A stretch of 64,000 nt of DNA, taken from assembly GCF_012396235.1 (NCBI RefSeq), contig NZ_JAAXPA010000012.1:124001-188000 (forward strand), read 5' to 3'. Source of the DNA: Rhodococcus opacus. GTDB taxonomy: Bacteria; Actinomycetota; Actinomycetes; Mycobacteriales; Mycobacteriaceae. Of this stretch, positions 22,501-31,947 are shown one piece after another. The translations under genes were made by a program, and so were the position numbers. Position 1 is the stretch's first letter. The number at the start of each line of letters is the position of its first letter. Under the pieces are notes generated by a model that was given only the letters and a program-made list of their open reading frames with translations, searched no databases and was not told the DNA's origin.

Positions 22501-25365
22501 GTGACCGAGCACGTGCAGCCCGCCAACCCGTCCGACGCGACCCCGCAGCACCGCTACACCGCGGAACTCGCCGGCCAGATCGAGCAGCGCTGGCAGGACC
22601 GGTGGAGCGAGGAGGGCACGTTCAACGCGCCCAACCCGGTCGGTCCCCTCGCCGGCGACGTTCCCGCGGACAAGTTGTTCGTGCAGGACATGTTCCCGTA
22701 CCCGTCGGGGACGGGTCTGCACGTGGGCCACCCGCTCGGCTACATCGCCACCGACGTGTTCGCCCGCTATCACCGCATGCAGGGCCACAACGTGCTGCAC
22801 ACCCTCGGCTACGACGCGTTCGGTCTACCTGCCGAGCAGTACGCCGTGCAGACGGGCACGCACCCGCGGACCACCACCGAGGCCAACATCGGCAACATGA
22901 AGCGGCAGCTGCGCCGCCTCGGGCTCGGCCACGACGAACGCCGCACGTTCGCGACCACCGACACCGACTTCTACCACTGGACGCAGTGGATCTTCCTGCA
23001 GATCCACGACGCGTGGTTCGACAAGGAGGCGGGCAAGGCCCGGCGCATCTCGGAGCTCGAGGCCGAGTTCGTGTCGGGTGCGCGGTCGCTGGAGGACGGA
23101 CGGGACTGGGCGTCGCTGTCCGTGTCCGAGAAGGAGGCGGTCCTCGACTCCTACCGCCTCGTCTACCACTCCGATTCGATGGTCAACTGGTGTCCCGGTC
23201 TGGGCACGGTGCTGGCGAACGAAGAGGTCACCGCGGACGGTCGCAGCGACCGCGGCAACTTTCCCGTGTTCCGTAAGCACCTGCAGCAGTGGATGATGCG
23301 CATCACCGCGTACTCGGACCGTCTGGTGGACGACCTGGAGTACCTGGACTGGCCCGAGAAGGTCAAGACCATGCAGCGCAACTGGATCGGGCGCTCGCAC
23401 GGTGCGCAGGTGAAGTTCGCCGTGGCGGTCGAGCGGAGCGAGGGTGAATCCACGGTCCACGACGTCGAGGTGTTCACGACGCGTCCGGACACGCTGTTCG
23501 GCGCGACGTACGTGACGCTGGCGCCGGAGCACGAACTGGTGGACGACATCGTTGCGGCCGAGTGGCCCGAGGGTGTCGATTCGCGCTGGACCGGTGGTGC
23601 CGCGACTCCCGCTGAAGCGGTTGCGGCGTACCGGAAGTCGATCGCGTCGAAGTCGGATCTCGAGCGTCAGGAGTACAAGGAGAAGACGGGTGTCTTCCTC
23701 GGCACCTACGCCGTGAACCCGGTGAACGGGCACAACCTGCCGGTGTTCATCGCCGACTACGTCCTCACCGGCTACGGCACGGGCGCCATCATGGCCGTCC
23801 CGGGTCACGACCACCGCGACTACGAGTTCGCGACCGAGTTCGGCCTCGACATCGTCGAGGTGATCTCCGGCGGCGACCTCACCAAGGACGCGTACACCGG
23901 CGACGGCACCATCGTGAACTCCGATTTCCTGAACGGGATGAGCGTCGCCGACGCCAAGAAGGCGATCACCGACCGCCTGGAAGCGGACGGCACCGGCAAG
24001 GGCACCATCCAGTACAAGCTGCGCGACTGGCTGTTCGCGCGTCAGCGGTACTGGGGCGAGCCGTTCCCGATCGTGTACGACGCCGAGGGCAACGCGCACG
24101 CCCTGCCGGAATCGTCTCTGCCGGTGGAGCTCCCGGAGGTCGAGGACTACGCACCCGTGTCGTTCGATCCCGACGACGCGTCCTCGGAGCCCTCTCCCCC
24201 GCTGGCGAAGGCCGTCGACTGGGTCGACGTCGAACTCGACCTCGGTGACGGACTGCAGACGTACCGCCGCGACACCAACGTGATGCCGCAGTGGGCGGGC
24301 AGCTCGTGGTACCAGCTGCGGTACATCGACCCCACCAACCCGGACGTGTTCTGCGACAAGGAGAACGAACGGTACTGGACGGGTCCGCGGCCGGAGATCC
24401 ACGGACCGAACGATCCCGGCGGCGTCGACCTGTACGTCGGCGGTGTCGAGCACGCGGTGCTGCACCTGCTGTACTCGCGGTTCTGGCACAAGGTGCTGTT
24501 CGACCTCGGCTATGTCAGCTCGAGCGAGCCGTACCGCCGGCTGTACAACCAGGGCTACATCCAGGCGTACGCGTACACCGACGCGCGTGGCGTGTACGTG
24601 CCCGCCGACGAGGTGGAGGAGAAGGACGGCAAGTTCTTCCACCAGGGCGTCGAGGTCAACCGCGAGTACGGGAAGATGGGCAAGAGCCTCAAGAATTCCG
24701 TGTCGCCGGACGAGATCTGCGAGGAGTACGGCGCCGACACGCTCCGCGTGTACGAGATGTCGATGGGCCCGCTGGACACGTCCCGTCCGTGGGCGACCAA
24801 GGACGTCGTCGGTGCGCAGCGCTTCCTGCAGCGCGCCTGGCGTGTGGTGGTCGACGAGGAGTCCGGTGCACTGCGCGTCACCGACGACGCCCCGACGGAG
24901 GACACGCTGCGCGCGCTGAACAAGGCGATCGCCGGTGTCGGCGAGGACTACACGGCCCTGCGGGACAACACGGCGGCGGCCAAGCTGATCGAGTACACCA
25001 ACCACCTCACCAAGGCGTACCCCGGCGGTGCCCCCCGCTCGGTGGTGGAGCCGCTGGTGCTGATGCTGGCACCGCTGGCCCCGCACCTCGCGGAGGAACT
25101 GTGGTCGCGGCTCGGGCACGAGAAGTCCCTGGCCCACGGACCGTTCCCGGTGGCCGAGGAGAAGTGGCTGGTGGAAGACACCGTCGAGTACCCGATCCAG
25201 GTCAACGGCAAGGTCCGCAGCCGCGTGACCGTCGCCGCCGACGCCCCGCGCGAGGAGATCGAGAAGATCGCGCTGGCCGACGACAAGATCGTGGCGCTCC
25301 TCGACGGCCAGGATCCCCGCAAGGTGATCGTCGTCCCCGGCAAGATGGTCAACATAGTGCGCTGA
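22501..25365 (+). CDS. leuS: leucyl-tRNA synthetase
   Basis: A 954-residue class Ia aminoacyl-tRNA synthetase that charges tRNA-Leu in the cytosol. The HIGH motif is HVGH at residues 74-77 ([16 protein letters not shown]) and the KMSKS loop is KMGKS at about residues 725-729. The CP1 editing domain contains the conserved [20 protein letters not shown], and the leucine-specific domain and anticodon-binding C-terminus are present ([19 protein letters not shown]). Length is normal for the actinobacterial type. GTG start; upstream the SdpI-like gene diverges. It is followed by a hairpin at 25370. The neighbourhood mirrors Rv0037c-Rv0041. Confidence 0.98.
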   Translation: MTEHVQPANPSDATPQHRYTAELAGQIEQRWQDRWSEEGTFNAPNPVGPLAGDVPADKLFVQDMFPYPSGTGLHVGHPLGYIATDVFARYHRMQGHNVLHTLGYDAFGLPAEQYAVQTGTHPRTTTEANIGNMKRQLRRLGLGHDERRTFATTDTDFYHWTQWIFLQIHDAWFDKEAGKARRISELEAEFVSGARSLEDGRDWASLSVSEKEAVLDSYRLVYHSDSMVNWCPGLGTVLANEEVTADGRSDRGNFPVFRKHLQQWMMRITAYSDRLVDDLEYLDWPEKVKTMQRNWIGRSHGAQVKFAVAVERSEGESTVHDVEVFTTRPDTLFGATYVTLAPEHELVDDIVAAEWPEGVDSRWTGGAATPAEAVAAYRKSIASKSDLERQEYKEKTGVFLGTYAVNPVNGHNLPVFIADYVLTGYGTGAIMAVPGHDHRDYEFATEFGLDIVEVISGGDLTKDAYTGDGTIVNSDFLNGMSVADAKKAITDRLEADGTGKGTIQYKLRDWLFARQRYWGEPFPIVYDAEGNAHALPESSLPVELPEVEDYAPVSFDPDDASSEPSPPLAKAVDWVDVELDLGDGLQTYRRDTNVMPQWAGSSWYQLRYIDPTNPDVFCDKENERYWTGPRPEIHGPNDPGGVDLYVGGVEHAVLHLLYSRFWHKVLFDLGYVSSSEPYRRLYNQGYIQAYAYTDARGVYVPADEVEEKDGKFFHQGVEVNREYGKMGKSLKNSVSPDEICEEYGADTLRVYEMSMGPLDTSRPWATKDVVGAQRFLQRAWRVVVDEESGALRVTDDAPTEDTLRALNKAIAGVGEDYTALRDNTAAAKLIEYTNHLTKAYPGGAPRSVVEPLVLMLAPLAPHLAEELWSRLGHEKSLAHGPFPVAEEKWLVEDTVEYPIQVNGKVRSRVTVAADAPREEIEKIALADDKIVALLDGQDPRKVIVVPGKMVNIVR

Positions 25366-25369
25366 CGCG

Positions 25370-25415
25370 CCCGTGAGTACTTGTTAACCACGGGCGGTTG
25401 ATAAGTACTCACGGG
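25370..25415. terminator. hairpin repeat after leuS
   Basis: CCCGTGAGTACTTGTTAACC and its near-complement ending GATAAGTACTCACGGG form a long imperfect hairpin with a short GC-rich loop. It is the likely leuS terminator and the best full copy of the repeat whose half remains at 10531. Confidence 0.65.
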
Positions 25416-25430
25416 TGGTTTGATACATGG

Positions 25431-25880
25431 GTGCAACTCGTGATCGAGGCAACCGACCTTCCCGGATCGTCGTGCCCGCCGGGGGCCAATTTCCCCGGCT
25501 ACGACAACATCCACGTGGCGGTGCAACGCCGCGGTGCCCACGCCGGCCTGCTCGGTCTGCATCCGGGAGACGCGACCACCGCCCGCTGGGTTCTCGACTG
25601 CACGGCGACCCCGACGCCGACGGGTCTCGACATCACCGGACCGTACGTGCAGGGCCGTCCGGGCGCGCGGTTCGTCTACCTGTCGTGGGGGGCGGTCGAT
25701 GCCGACGGCGGATTCGACATGTTCCGCCGGGCGAAGTTGATGTGGGACGCGGTGGATCCGGCGACTGCGGAGGCCGCGTCGGCTGCCGGTCGCATCACGG
25801 CGCGGCTCGGGCTCACCGACGCCCGCGGAAATCCGCTGTGCGCTGCGGTGCGTCCGCCGTCGATCGAGTGGTCGGCGTAG
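25431..25880 (+). CDS. DUF5990 family protein
   Basis: A 149-residue soluble protein. The GTG at 25431 (VQLVIEATDLPGSSCPPG) is taken because an upstream start would lie in the leuS terminator hairpin. Family features are the N-terminal beta strand, NIHVAVQRR, PGDATTARWVLDCTATPT and GPYVQGRPGARFVYLSWG. DUF5990 proteins are widespread in soil bacteria, with no known function. It precedes the DUF5994 pair by 124 bp and may be an independent gene. Confidence 0.75.
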   Translation: MQLVIEATDLPGSSCPPGANFPGYDNIHVAVQRRGAHAGLLGLHPGDATTARWVLDCTATPTPTGLDITGPYVQGRPGARFVYLSWGAVDADGGFDMFRRAKLMWDAVDPATAEAASAAGRITARLGLTDARGNPLCAAVRPPSIEWSA

Positions 25881-26004
25881 CCGATCGCCGTATCCCCTGC
25901 GCGTAGGGTGAGGGTATCGGCGGCACTTCGCATGCGAACGCCCAAGATCGCGTCGCCGCCGACAGAGATATCGGCTGCCTCGCGGCCGAGGCGGGAGCGT
26001 CGTC

Positions 26005-26523
26005 ATGACGCTACAACAGGATCGCAACTTTCCGGGTCGTCTTCACGGTGCCCATACTCGTGGCGGCCCGGCGCAGTCGCCGCGCCTGCGGTTGAAGCCC
26101 GAAGCGCCCGGTGCGGGCACCGTGGACGGCGCCTGGTGGCCCCGATCGCGCGACCTCACCGTGGAGATTCCGGATCTGGTTGCGCTGGTGGCAATTCGAG
26201 TGGGTGTCGTCGTTCGGGTCGTGTACGACATCAAGGCCTGGCTTCCTGCTCCGCGCCGCATCATGGTTGCGGGTCGATCGGTACATCTCGACGGCTACGA
26301 GTACCAGCCGATCAACACCCTGTACGTGAGCGGTGTGAAGCGGACGAGGCTGACGCTTCTGGTGGTGCCCCCCGAGGCCGATGCCCGCTATGCCGATTCG
26401 ACGATGCACAGGGCGGCCAACCCCAACAGTGCCCTGACCGCCGACGAGCTGCTGATGTCGGGCATCAGGGGCATCAGGGATGGCTTCGACCGCACCTCGA
26501 GCGCGAAGGGACGTGAACGATGA
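26005..26523 (+). CDS. DUF5994 family protein (first of tandem pair)
   Basis: A 172-residue protein. Core features: PRLRLKPEAPGAGTVDGAWW PRSRDLTVEIPDLV, then VAIRVGVVVRVVYDIKAWL, and NTLYVSGVKRTRLTLLVVPP, which match the actinobacterial DUF5994 family. The motif GxxDGAWWPRSxDL is shared with the next gene. A GGGAG ribosome binding site precedes the ATG. Its 3' end overlaps the second DUF5994 gene by 4 bp. No function is known; tandem copies are common in Rhodococcus and mycobacteria. Confidence 0.75.
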   Translation: MTLQQDRNFPGRLHGAHTRGGPAQSPRLRLKPEAPGAGTVDGAWWPRSRDLTVEIPDLVALVAIRVGVVVRVVYDIKAWLPAPRRIMVAGRSVHLDGYEYQPINTLYVSGVKRTRLTLLVVPPEADARYADSTMHRAANPNSALTADELLMSGIRGIRDGFDRTSSAKGRER

Positions 26524-26978
26524 CGCACGACGAAAACATCACGTATTCCGGTCGTGGGCTGGGACTCTCTCGGCCGACGGCCGACGGTGGGCAGCCTTTC
26601 GACGCACCCACCCGGACCCCGAGACTGCTCCTGCGCGCTCGTGGCGAGGTCTCGGAGGGTGTCGACGGGGCGTGGTGGCCCCGGACCACCAACCTGACCA
26701 CCGAATTGCACGACCTGATCAGCGCACTGACGGATCGAGTGGGAACGACCGAACGCGTCGCCTTCGACTGGAACTCGTTGAGCATCTCGCAACGCGGCAT
26801 CGACCGGCAGGACGGAATCGAGGTGTCCGGCCCGGATCCGGACCAGCCGCCCGACATCATGTACGTCTTCGGCACCGACGGCCGTCGGCTCGACATCCTG
26901 ATCGTCGGACCCAACACGGACGCCGACAATGCTTTCGAGGCGATGCAGAGGGCGGTGGGTCTCGCTCCGGACCGATAG
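26520..26978 (+). CDS. DUF5994 family protein (second of tandem pair)
   Basis: A 152-residue paralogue of the preceding protein: PRLLLRARGEVSEGVDGAWW PRTTNLTTELHDLI, TERVAFDWNSL and IMYVFGTDGRRLDILIVGPN. The ATG overlaps the upstream stop (ATGA), so both are made from one transcript and may form a heteromer. The pair differs most at the N-terminus and in the central segment. Directly after it begins the rearranged stretch 26982-28038. Confidence 0.75.
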   Translation: MTHDENITYSGRGLGLSRPTADGGQPFDAPTRTPRLLLRARGEVSEGVDGAWWPRTTNLTTELHDLISALTDRVGTTERVAFDWNSLSISQRGIDRQDGIEVSGPDPDQPPDIMYVFGTDGRRLDILIVGPNTDADNAFEAMQRAVGLAPDR

Positions 26979-26981
26979 ACG

Positions 26982-27137
26982 CTATCGGCTCTCGGACCCG
27001 TGCAGGGCCGGCGGCCGTTCGAGGTGACGGGGACGCTTCTCCCGCATCCACGGCAGCGCTGCGGACGCGATCAGGACGACGGCCATTCCCGTCCACTGCG
27101 GCGGGGACAGTTGCTCGCCCAGCAGAATCTGCGCGGC
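26982..27137 (-). pseudogene. EamA/DMT transporter, C-terminal fragment
   Basis: About 51 residues reading AAQILLGEQLSPPQWTGMAV then VLIASAALPWMREKR, the last membrane helix of an EamA-type drug/metabolite transporter (FLGExLSxxQWxGxxLVxxA). Upstream (above 27137) the frame no longer resembles the family and becomes Arg-rich noise, so the other nine helices are gone. The break coincides with the start of a truncated MFS gene on the opposite strand, marking a recombination junction. Confidence 0.6.
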
Positions 27138-27167
27138 CAGTCGTCGGCATCGCCGGCGGCAAAGGCG

Positions 27168-28038
27168 TCCAGTGCGGTTCTGGGTCTGATCGTGATCCTG
27201 GTGCGCCGCGGAATCCCGGAGTCGTCGCGCTGGCTCCTGAAGAACGGCCGCGTGGCCGACGCCGAGGCCGTGGTCGAGAAGATTTACGAGGAGAAACTCG
27301 ACCTGAGCAAGGTCACGGTCGAGGACACGGCGGACAAAGCCGAAGGCCGACATCCGGATCTACTTCCGGGGCCAGTACCTTGCCCGGCTGATCATGTGCA
27401 GCGCTTTGTATCTGGCGGTCGTCACCCCGCTCTACGCACTGCTGACCTTTCTGCCCACGATCCTGTCGGGCTTCTCGATCTCCGGCGACGGTTCCGCGGG
27501 GCTCATCGTCGAAACCGTCATCATCGGGCTCATCGTCGCCGGATCCATTCCCGCGCTGTTCCTGGTCGAGAAGTGGGGCCGGCGTCCGATCGCCGTGGTC
27601 CCGCTGGCACTGATGGTGATTCCGCTGGCAGGACTGTGGTTGTGGGCGGACGGGCCCCTCTGGTTCATCGTCGCCGCCTTCTGCGCGTACGCGTTCATCT
27701 CCGGCGGTCCGAGCATCCTGGTGTGGATCTACCCCAACGAACTCTTCCCCACCGAGTTCAGGGCGACTGCGGTGGGAATCGCCACCGCGGTGAGCCGGTT
27801 CGGTCCCGCGACGGGCACGTACCTGCTGCCGCTGAGTATCTCGGCCCTGGGAACCGGCACCACGATGCTCTTCGGTGCAGTGCTGACGGCGGTCGCATTC
27901 GTGATCTGCTTCTTCATGTCTCCGGAGACGAAGGGGAAGTCACTGGAAGAAGTGTCCTCCGTAACCACTGCTCCGGCCATGGGGGCGAGCGCTCCACGGT
28001 TGGAGAAGTTGGAGGAGGCCTCCGCCCCGCGAACCTGA
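27168..28038 (+). pseudogene. sugar-porter/MHS-type MFS transporter, 5'-truncated and frameshifted
   Basis: The C-terminal two thirds of an MFS transporter. It begins mid-protein with SSAVLGLIVILVRRGIPESS and WLLKNGRVADAEAVVEKIYE, the loop after helix 6. Around 27345 a one-base frameshift moves to the frame ADIRIYFRGQYLARLIMCSA, which continues through PLYALLTFLPTILSGFSISG and LVEKWGRRPI to ETKGKSLEEVSS, the family's C-terminal motif, ending at 28038. Helices 1-5 and the start codon are missing. The C-terminal 215 residues could be translated from an internal ATG at 27394 but would not make a complete transporter. Confidence 0.7.
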
Positions 28039-28198
28039 CGAATCGTTCCCGTCCGCCCCTGCCGACTCCGCGACGTCGGCAGGGGCGGACCCCTGTGCGG
28101 ACATGTCCCGCTGCCTGGGAGAAGGGTCTCCCCACCGCGCCGGTGCTGCGTTACTCTCACCACTAGAACACGTTCTATCCGACTGAGGAGTTCGCATC

Positions 28199-28573
28199 AT
28201 GGCACCGTCCGCAGAAGACATCCGCAAGACCGTCGAGAGGTACATCGAGGCGGTGGCGACCGGGACCGCCGACGACGTCGTCTCGCTGTACGCCGAGGGC
28301 GCCACCGTGGAGGATCCGGTGGGTACCGAGCCCCGGACCACGGTGGAATCGCTGCGGGAGTTCTACGGGGTGATCGAACCGCTGAAGCAGACCGGCGAGC
28401 TCCTGACGCTGAAGATCGCCGGCAACTCGGCCGCGTTCCACTTCTCCCTCGTCACCGACCTTGGTGAGCAGAAGCTCGAGATCGCGCCGATCGACGTGAT
28501 GACGTTCGACGACGACGGCAAGATCACGTCCATGCGCGCCTTCTGGTCGCAGGAGGACATGATCACGAGCTGA
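28199..28573 (+). CDS. SnoaL-like / steroid delta-isomerase-like protein
   Basis: A 124-residue cone-shaped alpha+beta barrel protein (NTF2-like fold). IRKTVERYIEAVATGTADDV, VSLYAEGATVEDPVGTEPRT and DVMTFDDDGKITSMRAFWSQ are typical of ketosteroid-isomerase-like members. The GAGG-containing ribosome binding site lies about 8 bp before the ATG. A catalytic Asp pair is plausible (D38-like in VEDPVG), but the family contains enzymes of many kinds. It is monocistronic in context, so a steroid substrate is not supported by neighbours. Confidence 0.82.
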   Translation: MAPSAEDIRKTVERYIEAVATGTADDVVSLYAEGATVEDPVGTEPRTTVESLREFYGVIEPLKQTGELLTLKIAGNSAAFHFSLVTDLGEQKLEIAPIDVMTFDDDGKITSMRAFWSQEDMITS

Positions 28574-28642
28574 CCGACTGCCGGGGCCCGGCAACCACAC
28601 CGCAATTCGGCCCGGCTGATCAGCGTCTGTGCTTACCATGGC

Positions 28643-29734
28643 GTGGTGGCCACCGACGTCGCCGGGCAGGCCGCACGGCGTGCCCGACGCAGAGCAGTCG
28701 TTCGAGCCGGTACGCGCCCCGGGCGCGCACCGCGTAGCTGGCTGGCGGTCGCCGGGGCCCTGACCGTCACGGTGCTCGTGGCGTGTTCCTCGGGTTCCGG
28801 GTCCAACCCCGATCCGGTCGACCTGGACCGGGCCACCGACAACGGGCAGCTTCCGTGGACGGAAGTGCTGCTTCCGCCGCAGACGCCGACGACGGTTCCG
28901 TTCGGTCCGCCGGGCACCGACCTGCCGAGCGAGCCCCGCCCTGCCGGGATCCGGGTGATCGGCGACCGTGCCGGCCTTTACGGCGGAAGTCCCGACAGGG
29001 TGCTCTGCGATCGGCAGCGTCTCGTCGACGACCTCGAGCAGGATCCGGCGAGGCTGCAGGCCTGGTCGAGTGTGTTCCAGGTCGACGACGTGCGGAACTA
29101 CGTCCGGACCCTGACTCCAGTGCTGCTCCGTGCGGACACCCGTGTCACCAATCACGGCTTCGACGACGGGCATGCGAGCGCGTTCCAGTCCGTCCTCGAG
29201 GCGGGAACCATCGTGCTGATCGACGACCACGGCGTTCCCCGCGTCCGATGTGTGCGCGGAAGCCCACTGCTGTCCCCGGTGGTGAACGAGAACGCGGACG
29301 TGCAGGGTGATCCGTGGCCGGGTTTCCAGCAGGACAGGTTGTACGTCGTGCAGCCCTCCAACCTGGCGATGACCGAAGTGACCGTGGTGGATCTGATGAC
29401 CGGTGGACTGTCGTCGGTGCCGATCGGTTCCGGCCCGCAGCAGCCGGCGGAGCGCCCGAATCCGGTGGCACCCGTGGAAGCCCAGGCGCCGGTGGCGGAT
29501 TCGCCGCCTGCGGTGGTGCAGCAAGCCGCTCCCCGTCCCGCGCCGGCTCCCTCCCCGGAACCTGCGCCTCCGCCCGCTCCGGCTCCGCCCCCGCCCCCGC
29601 CACCTCCCCCGCCGCCCGCACCCGAACCGCCGGTGAATTACCCGCCTCCCCCCGCGCCGGCGCCCGCACCGCCGCAGCAGATTCAGGTGCAGATACCGGG
29701 TCTGCCACCCATCGTCATCCCCATTCCCAACTGA
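28643..29734 (+). CDS. DUF6777-type lipoprotein with poly-proline tail
   Basis: A 363-residue exported protein. A basic N-terminus (ARRARRRAVVRAGTRPGRAP) precedes a hydrophobic stretch and lipobox LVAC with Cys48. The mature part contains the DUF6777 domain ([79 protein letters not shown]). The last ~90 residues are Pro/Ala-rich with a run of prolines, probably spanning the cell wall. The long N-region suggests translation may start later, but no better ATG/GTG exists. Function unknown. Confidence 0.75.
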   Translation: MVATDVAGQAARRARRRAVVRAGTRPGRAPRSWLAVAGALTVTVLVACSSGSGSNPDPVDLDRATDNGQLPWTEVLLPPQTPTTVPFGPPGTDLPSEPRPAGIRVIGDRAGLYGGSPDRVLCDRQRLVDDLEQDPARLQAWSSVFQVDDVRNYVRTLTPVLLRADTRVTNHGFDDGHASAFQSVLEAGTIVLIDDHGVPRVRCVRGSPLLSPVVNENADVQGDPWPGFQQDRLYVVQPSNLAMTEVTVVDLMTGGLSSVPIGSGPQQPAERPNPVAPVEAQAPVADSPPAVVQQAAPRPAPAPSPEPAPPPAPAPPPPPPPPPPPAPEPPVNYPPPPAPAPAPPQQIQVQIPGLPPIVIPIPN

Positions 29735-29756
29735 GGGTCGGTCGCGGAGTACTCGG

Positions 29757-30566
29757 CTACAGGGTGACGAGGGCGGTGTTGATCACGATCGCCTGGGTGA
29801 AGAGCGTCCAGTCGTTGATGATGTGCGCGCCCGTCGAGACCCACAGATTCTTGGTGCGGATGTAGGCGAGTGTGAGGATCAGTCGGGCCCCGCCGATCAC
29901 GATGAAGGCCTGAGCGAAGTTCCAGTCGTAGGTTGGTAGATGGGCGGCGCCGAACCACACCGCACTGAGCAGCCAGGCCAGGACGATCGCGGTCTTACGG
30001 GACAGCTTCGCCTTGGCGAACAGGAAGTACATCAACGCGAGGAACGGGACGATGGTGAAGACTTCTTCGCCAACCAACTGGATCCCGGTTCCGACGTAGA
30101 ACGCGGCGGTGTCGAGTGCACCACCCTCGCCCGCACCGTCGACGGCCTTGTTGGACGCTACCCCGAACAGGGCCCGCACGATCAACGCCAGCACCGACGT
30201 GACAACGAGGTTGAGCACGGCGAAGCCGATCATCGTGAGGACGTCCCGGCCGTGCACCTTCCGGAACAACGCTGTCCAGTGCTCGCGCGTCACCATCGCC
30301 AGCACGACGAGCGGGATACCGACGAACAGGATGCGCGGAATGAGCGCAACGAAGTTGTCGGTCTGCGGGAGGAGGATCAAGGCCGCGAAGCCGACTGCGA
30401 CCGAGGCCCATGCCAGGGCCCACTGCCGCACCGACAGCGCGGTCGGCGTCCCGTTGTAGAAGGGGAAGTCGGCGTCGTCACGGCGCTCGATCAGGGGACC
30501 GAAGCGGTCGTTCGACGACGCCGCTTCGTGGACGGGAACGGCACTCGGGCCGGAACCACTACTCAC
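29757..30566 (-). CDS. CPBP-family intramembrane metalloprotease-like protein
   Basis: A 269-residue membrane protein with about eight helices and the CPBP (Abi/Rce1) domain in the C-terminal half. Motifs: LVGEEVFTIVPFLALMYFLF (first motif, Glu-Glu present but the usual Arg of EExxxR replaced), AVWFGAAHLPTYDWNFAQAF (FxxxH) and STGAHIINDWTLF (HxxxN/D). Family members are glutamate-type intramembrane proteases (CAAX processing, bacteriocin immunity). Loss of the Arg raises doubt about activity, although such variants are common. GTG start at 30566. It is convergent with the lipoprotein gene. Confidence 0.75.
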   Translation of the reverse strand: MSSGSGPSAVPVHEAASSNDRFGPLIERRDDADFPFYNGTPTALSVRQWALAWASVAVGFAALILLPQTDNFVALIPRILFVGIPLVVLAMVTREHWTALFRKVHGRDVLTMIGFAVLNLVVTSVLALIVRALFGVASNKAVDGAGEGGALDTAAFYVGTGIQLVGEEVFTIVPFLALMYFLFAKAKLSRKTAIVLAWLLSAVWFGAAHLPTYDWNFAQAFIVIGGARLILTLAYIRTKNLWVSTGAHIINDWTLFTQAIVINTALVTL

Positions 30567-30743
30567 GATCAGCCCCTCTGCAGGTGGGTGGACTCAGGTG
30601 GCAATTTTCGCAGCAACCCCCGACCGCGACCACCCGACGCGCCCGCCGGGTCGCACAACGGACGGTTAACGGAAAGCGACTTATATATACCTGCGGCAAA
30701 TTTCTTGTACTTGTATTGACATGTTGTCCTGGGTGGGTCCACA

Positions 30744-31898
30744 GTGAGTCGCATGACAACTCAACGACGCTACGACGTGGTGGTCGTCGGTGCCGGAATC
30801 GTCGGCCTCGCGCACGCGTATCACGCGCGCAACCGAGGCCTGTCCGTGGCGGTGATCGACCACGCCGACCGCGTTGCGGGGGCGTCCGTCCAGAACTTCG
30901 GCCACGCCTGCATCACCGCCCAGTCGGGCGTCGCCCGCGACTACGCCCAAGCGGGCCGGGAGCACTGGCTCGACCTGGCACGCAAGGCCGGGTTCTGGTC
31001 CGCCGAATCCGGAACGTACTGTGTGGCAAGACATGACGACGAGCTGGCAGTCATGACCGAGTTCGCGGCCGTACGCGGACCGGCCGAAGTGGAACTGCTG
31101 TCCCGAGACCGGATCCTCGGCGCGTTACCCATCGTCGGCGACCGCGTCGTCGGGGGCATGTACATGGCCGACGACCTCCAGGTGAACCCGCGGGAAGCGG
31201 CCCCCGCCATTGCGCAGTGGCTCGAAGTGTCGGGCGTCGACTTCTTCTGGCGGACCGCCGCAACCGGATTCGAGACCGGCGTCGTTCATACCTCGCGGGG
31301 CGATCTGCACGCGGCGACGGTGTTCGTCACCGTCAACTACGACATCGACCGCCTGTTCCCGGGGCCGGCCGAGCGCGGGGGGCTCCTGCGGTGCCGGCTC
31401 CACATGATGCGCGCGAGGATTCCGTTGTCCGCGCCGTTGCCCGCACCGCTGTTCACGGGCTGGTCGCTCGTGCGGTACAGCGGTTTCGAGAATCTTCCCG
31501 CGACCGCGGCGCTCGCGGCACGGCTCCGCGACGAGTACCCCGACTACGTCGACCTCGGCCTCCACCAGATGTACACACCACAGCCCGATGGATCGATCCT
31601 GCTGGGCGACACCCACATCCGCGAGATCTCGGCCGAGCCGTTCCAGTCGGAGAAGGGGTTCGAGGTGCTGATCCGTGAAGCCGCCGCCCTCTTCGGCGTC
31701 TGGGACGTCACCGTCACCGAACGCTGGCAGGGCGTGTACAGCTCGGCCCCCGATTCGGAATTCCTGATCGAGGAGCCGATCGACGGCGTGCACATCGTCA
31801 CCGTGACGACCGGGATCGGCATGACCACCGGCATGGGCCTGGCGAAGGACCGCATCGACCACGTCTTCGGCCACGAAACCGCGTCCGCCTTGGCGTAA
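30744..31898 (+). CDS. FAD-dependent oxidoreductase, TIGR03364 family (phosphonate-associated)
   Basis: A 384-residue DAO-type flavoenzyme. The FAD-binding motif is VVVVGAGIVGLAHAY near residues 11-25, with GASVQNFGHACITAQSG and the C-terminal TVTTGIGMTTGMGLAKDRID typical of TIGR03364. This family co-occurs with phosphonatase-like hydrolases and is thought to oxidise aminophosphonates to phosphonoacetaldehyde. The hydrolase gene indeed follows after 49 bp. The GTG at 30744 has GGGTGGG 6 bp upstream; the ATG at 30753 is the alternative. Upstream (30660-30743) is AT-richer, with two tandem CTTGTA units followed by TTGACA, a possible regulated promoter. Confidence 0.85.
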   Translation: MSRMTTQRRYDVVVVGAGIVGLAHAYHARNRGLSVAVIDHADRVAGASVQNFGHACITAQSGVARDYAQAGREHWLDLARKAGFWSAESGTYCVARHDDELAVMTEFAAVRGPAEVELLSRDRILGALPIVGDRVVGGMYMADDLQVNPREAAPAIAQWLEVSGVDFFWRTAATGFETGVVHTSRGDLHAATVFVTVNYDIDRLFPGPAERGGLLRCRLHMMRARIPLSAPLPAPLFTGWSLVRYSGFENLPATAALAARLRDEYPDYVDLGLHQMYTPQPDGSILLGDTHIREISAEPFQSEKGFEVLIREAAALFGVWDVTVTERWQGVYSSAPDSEFLIEEPIDGVHIVTVTTGIGMTTGMGLAKDRIDHVFGHETASALA

Positions 31899-31947
31899 CA
31901 GCAGTATCCCGCACGCACATTCACCGAACACCGAGAGGGACACGACA

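Noticed and set aside
22825-25137. A 770-residue open frame on the minus strand inside leuS
   Set aside because: It is an antisense shadow of leuS in high-GC codon usage; no domain is recognised and leuS is beyond doubt.
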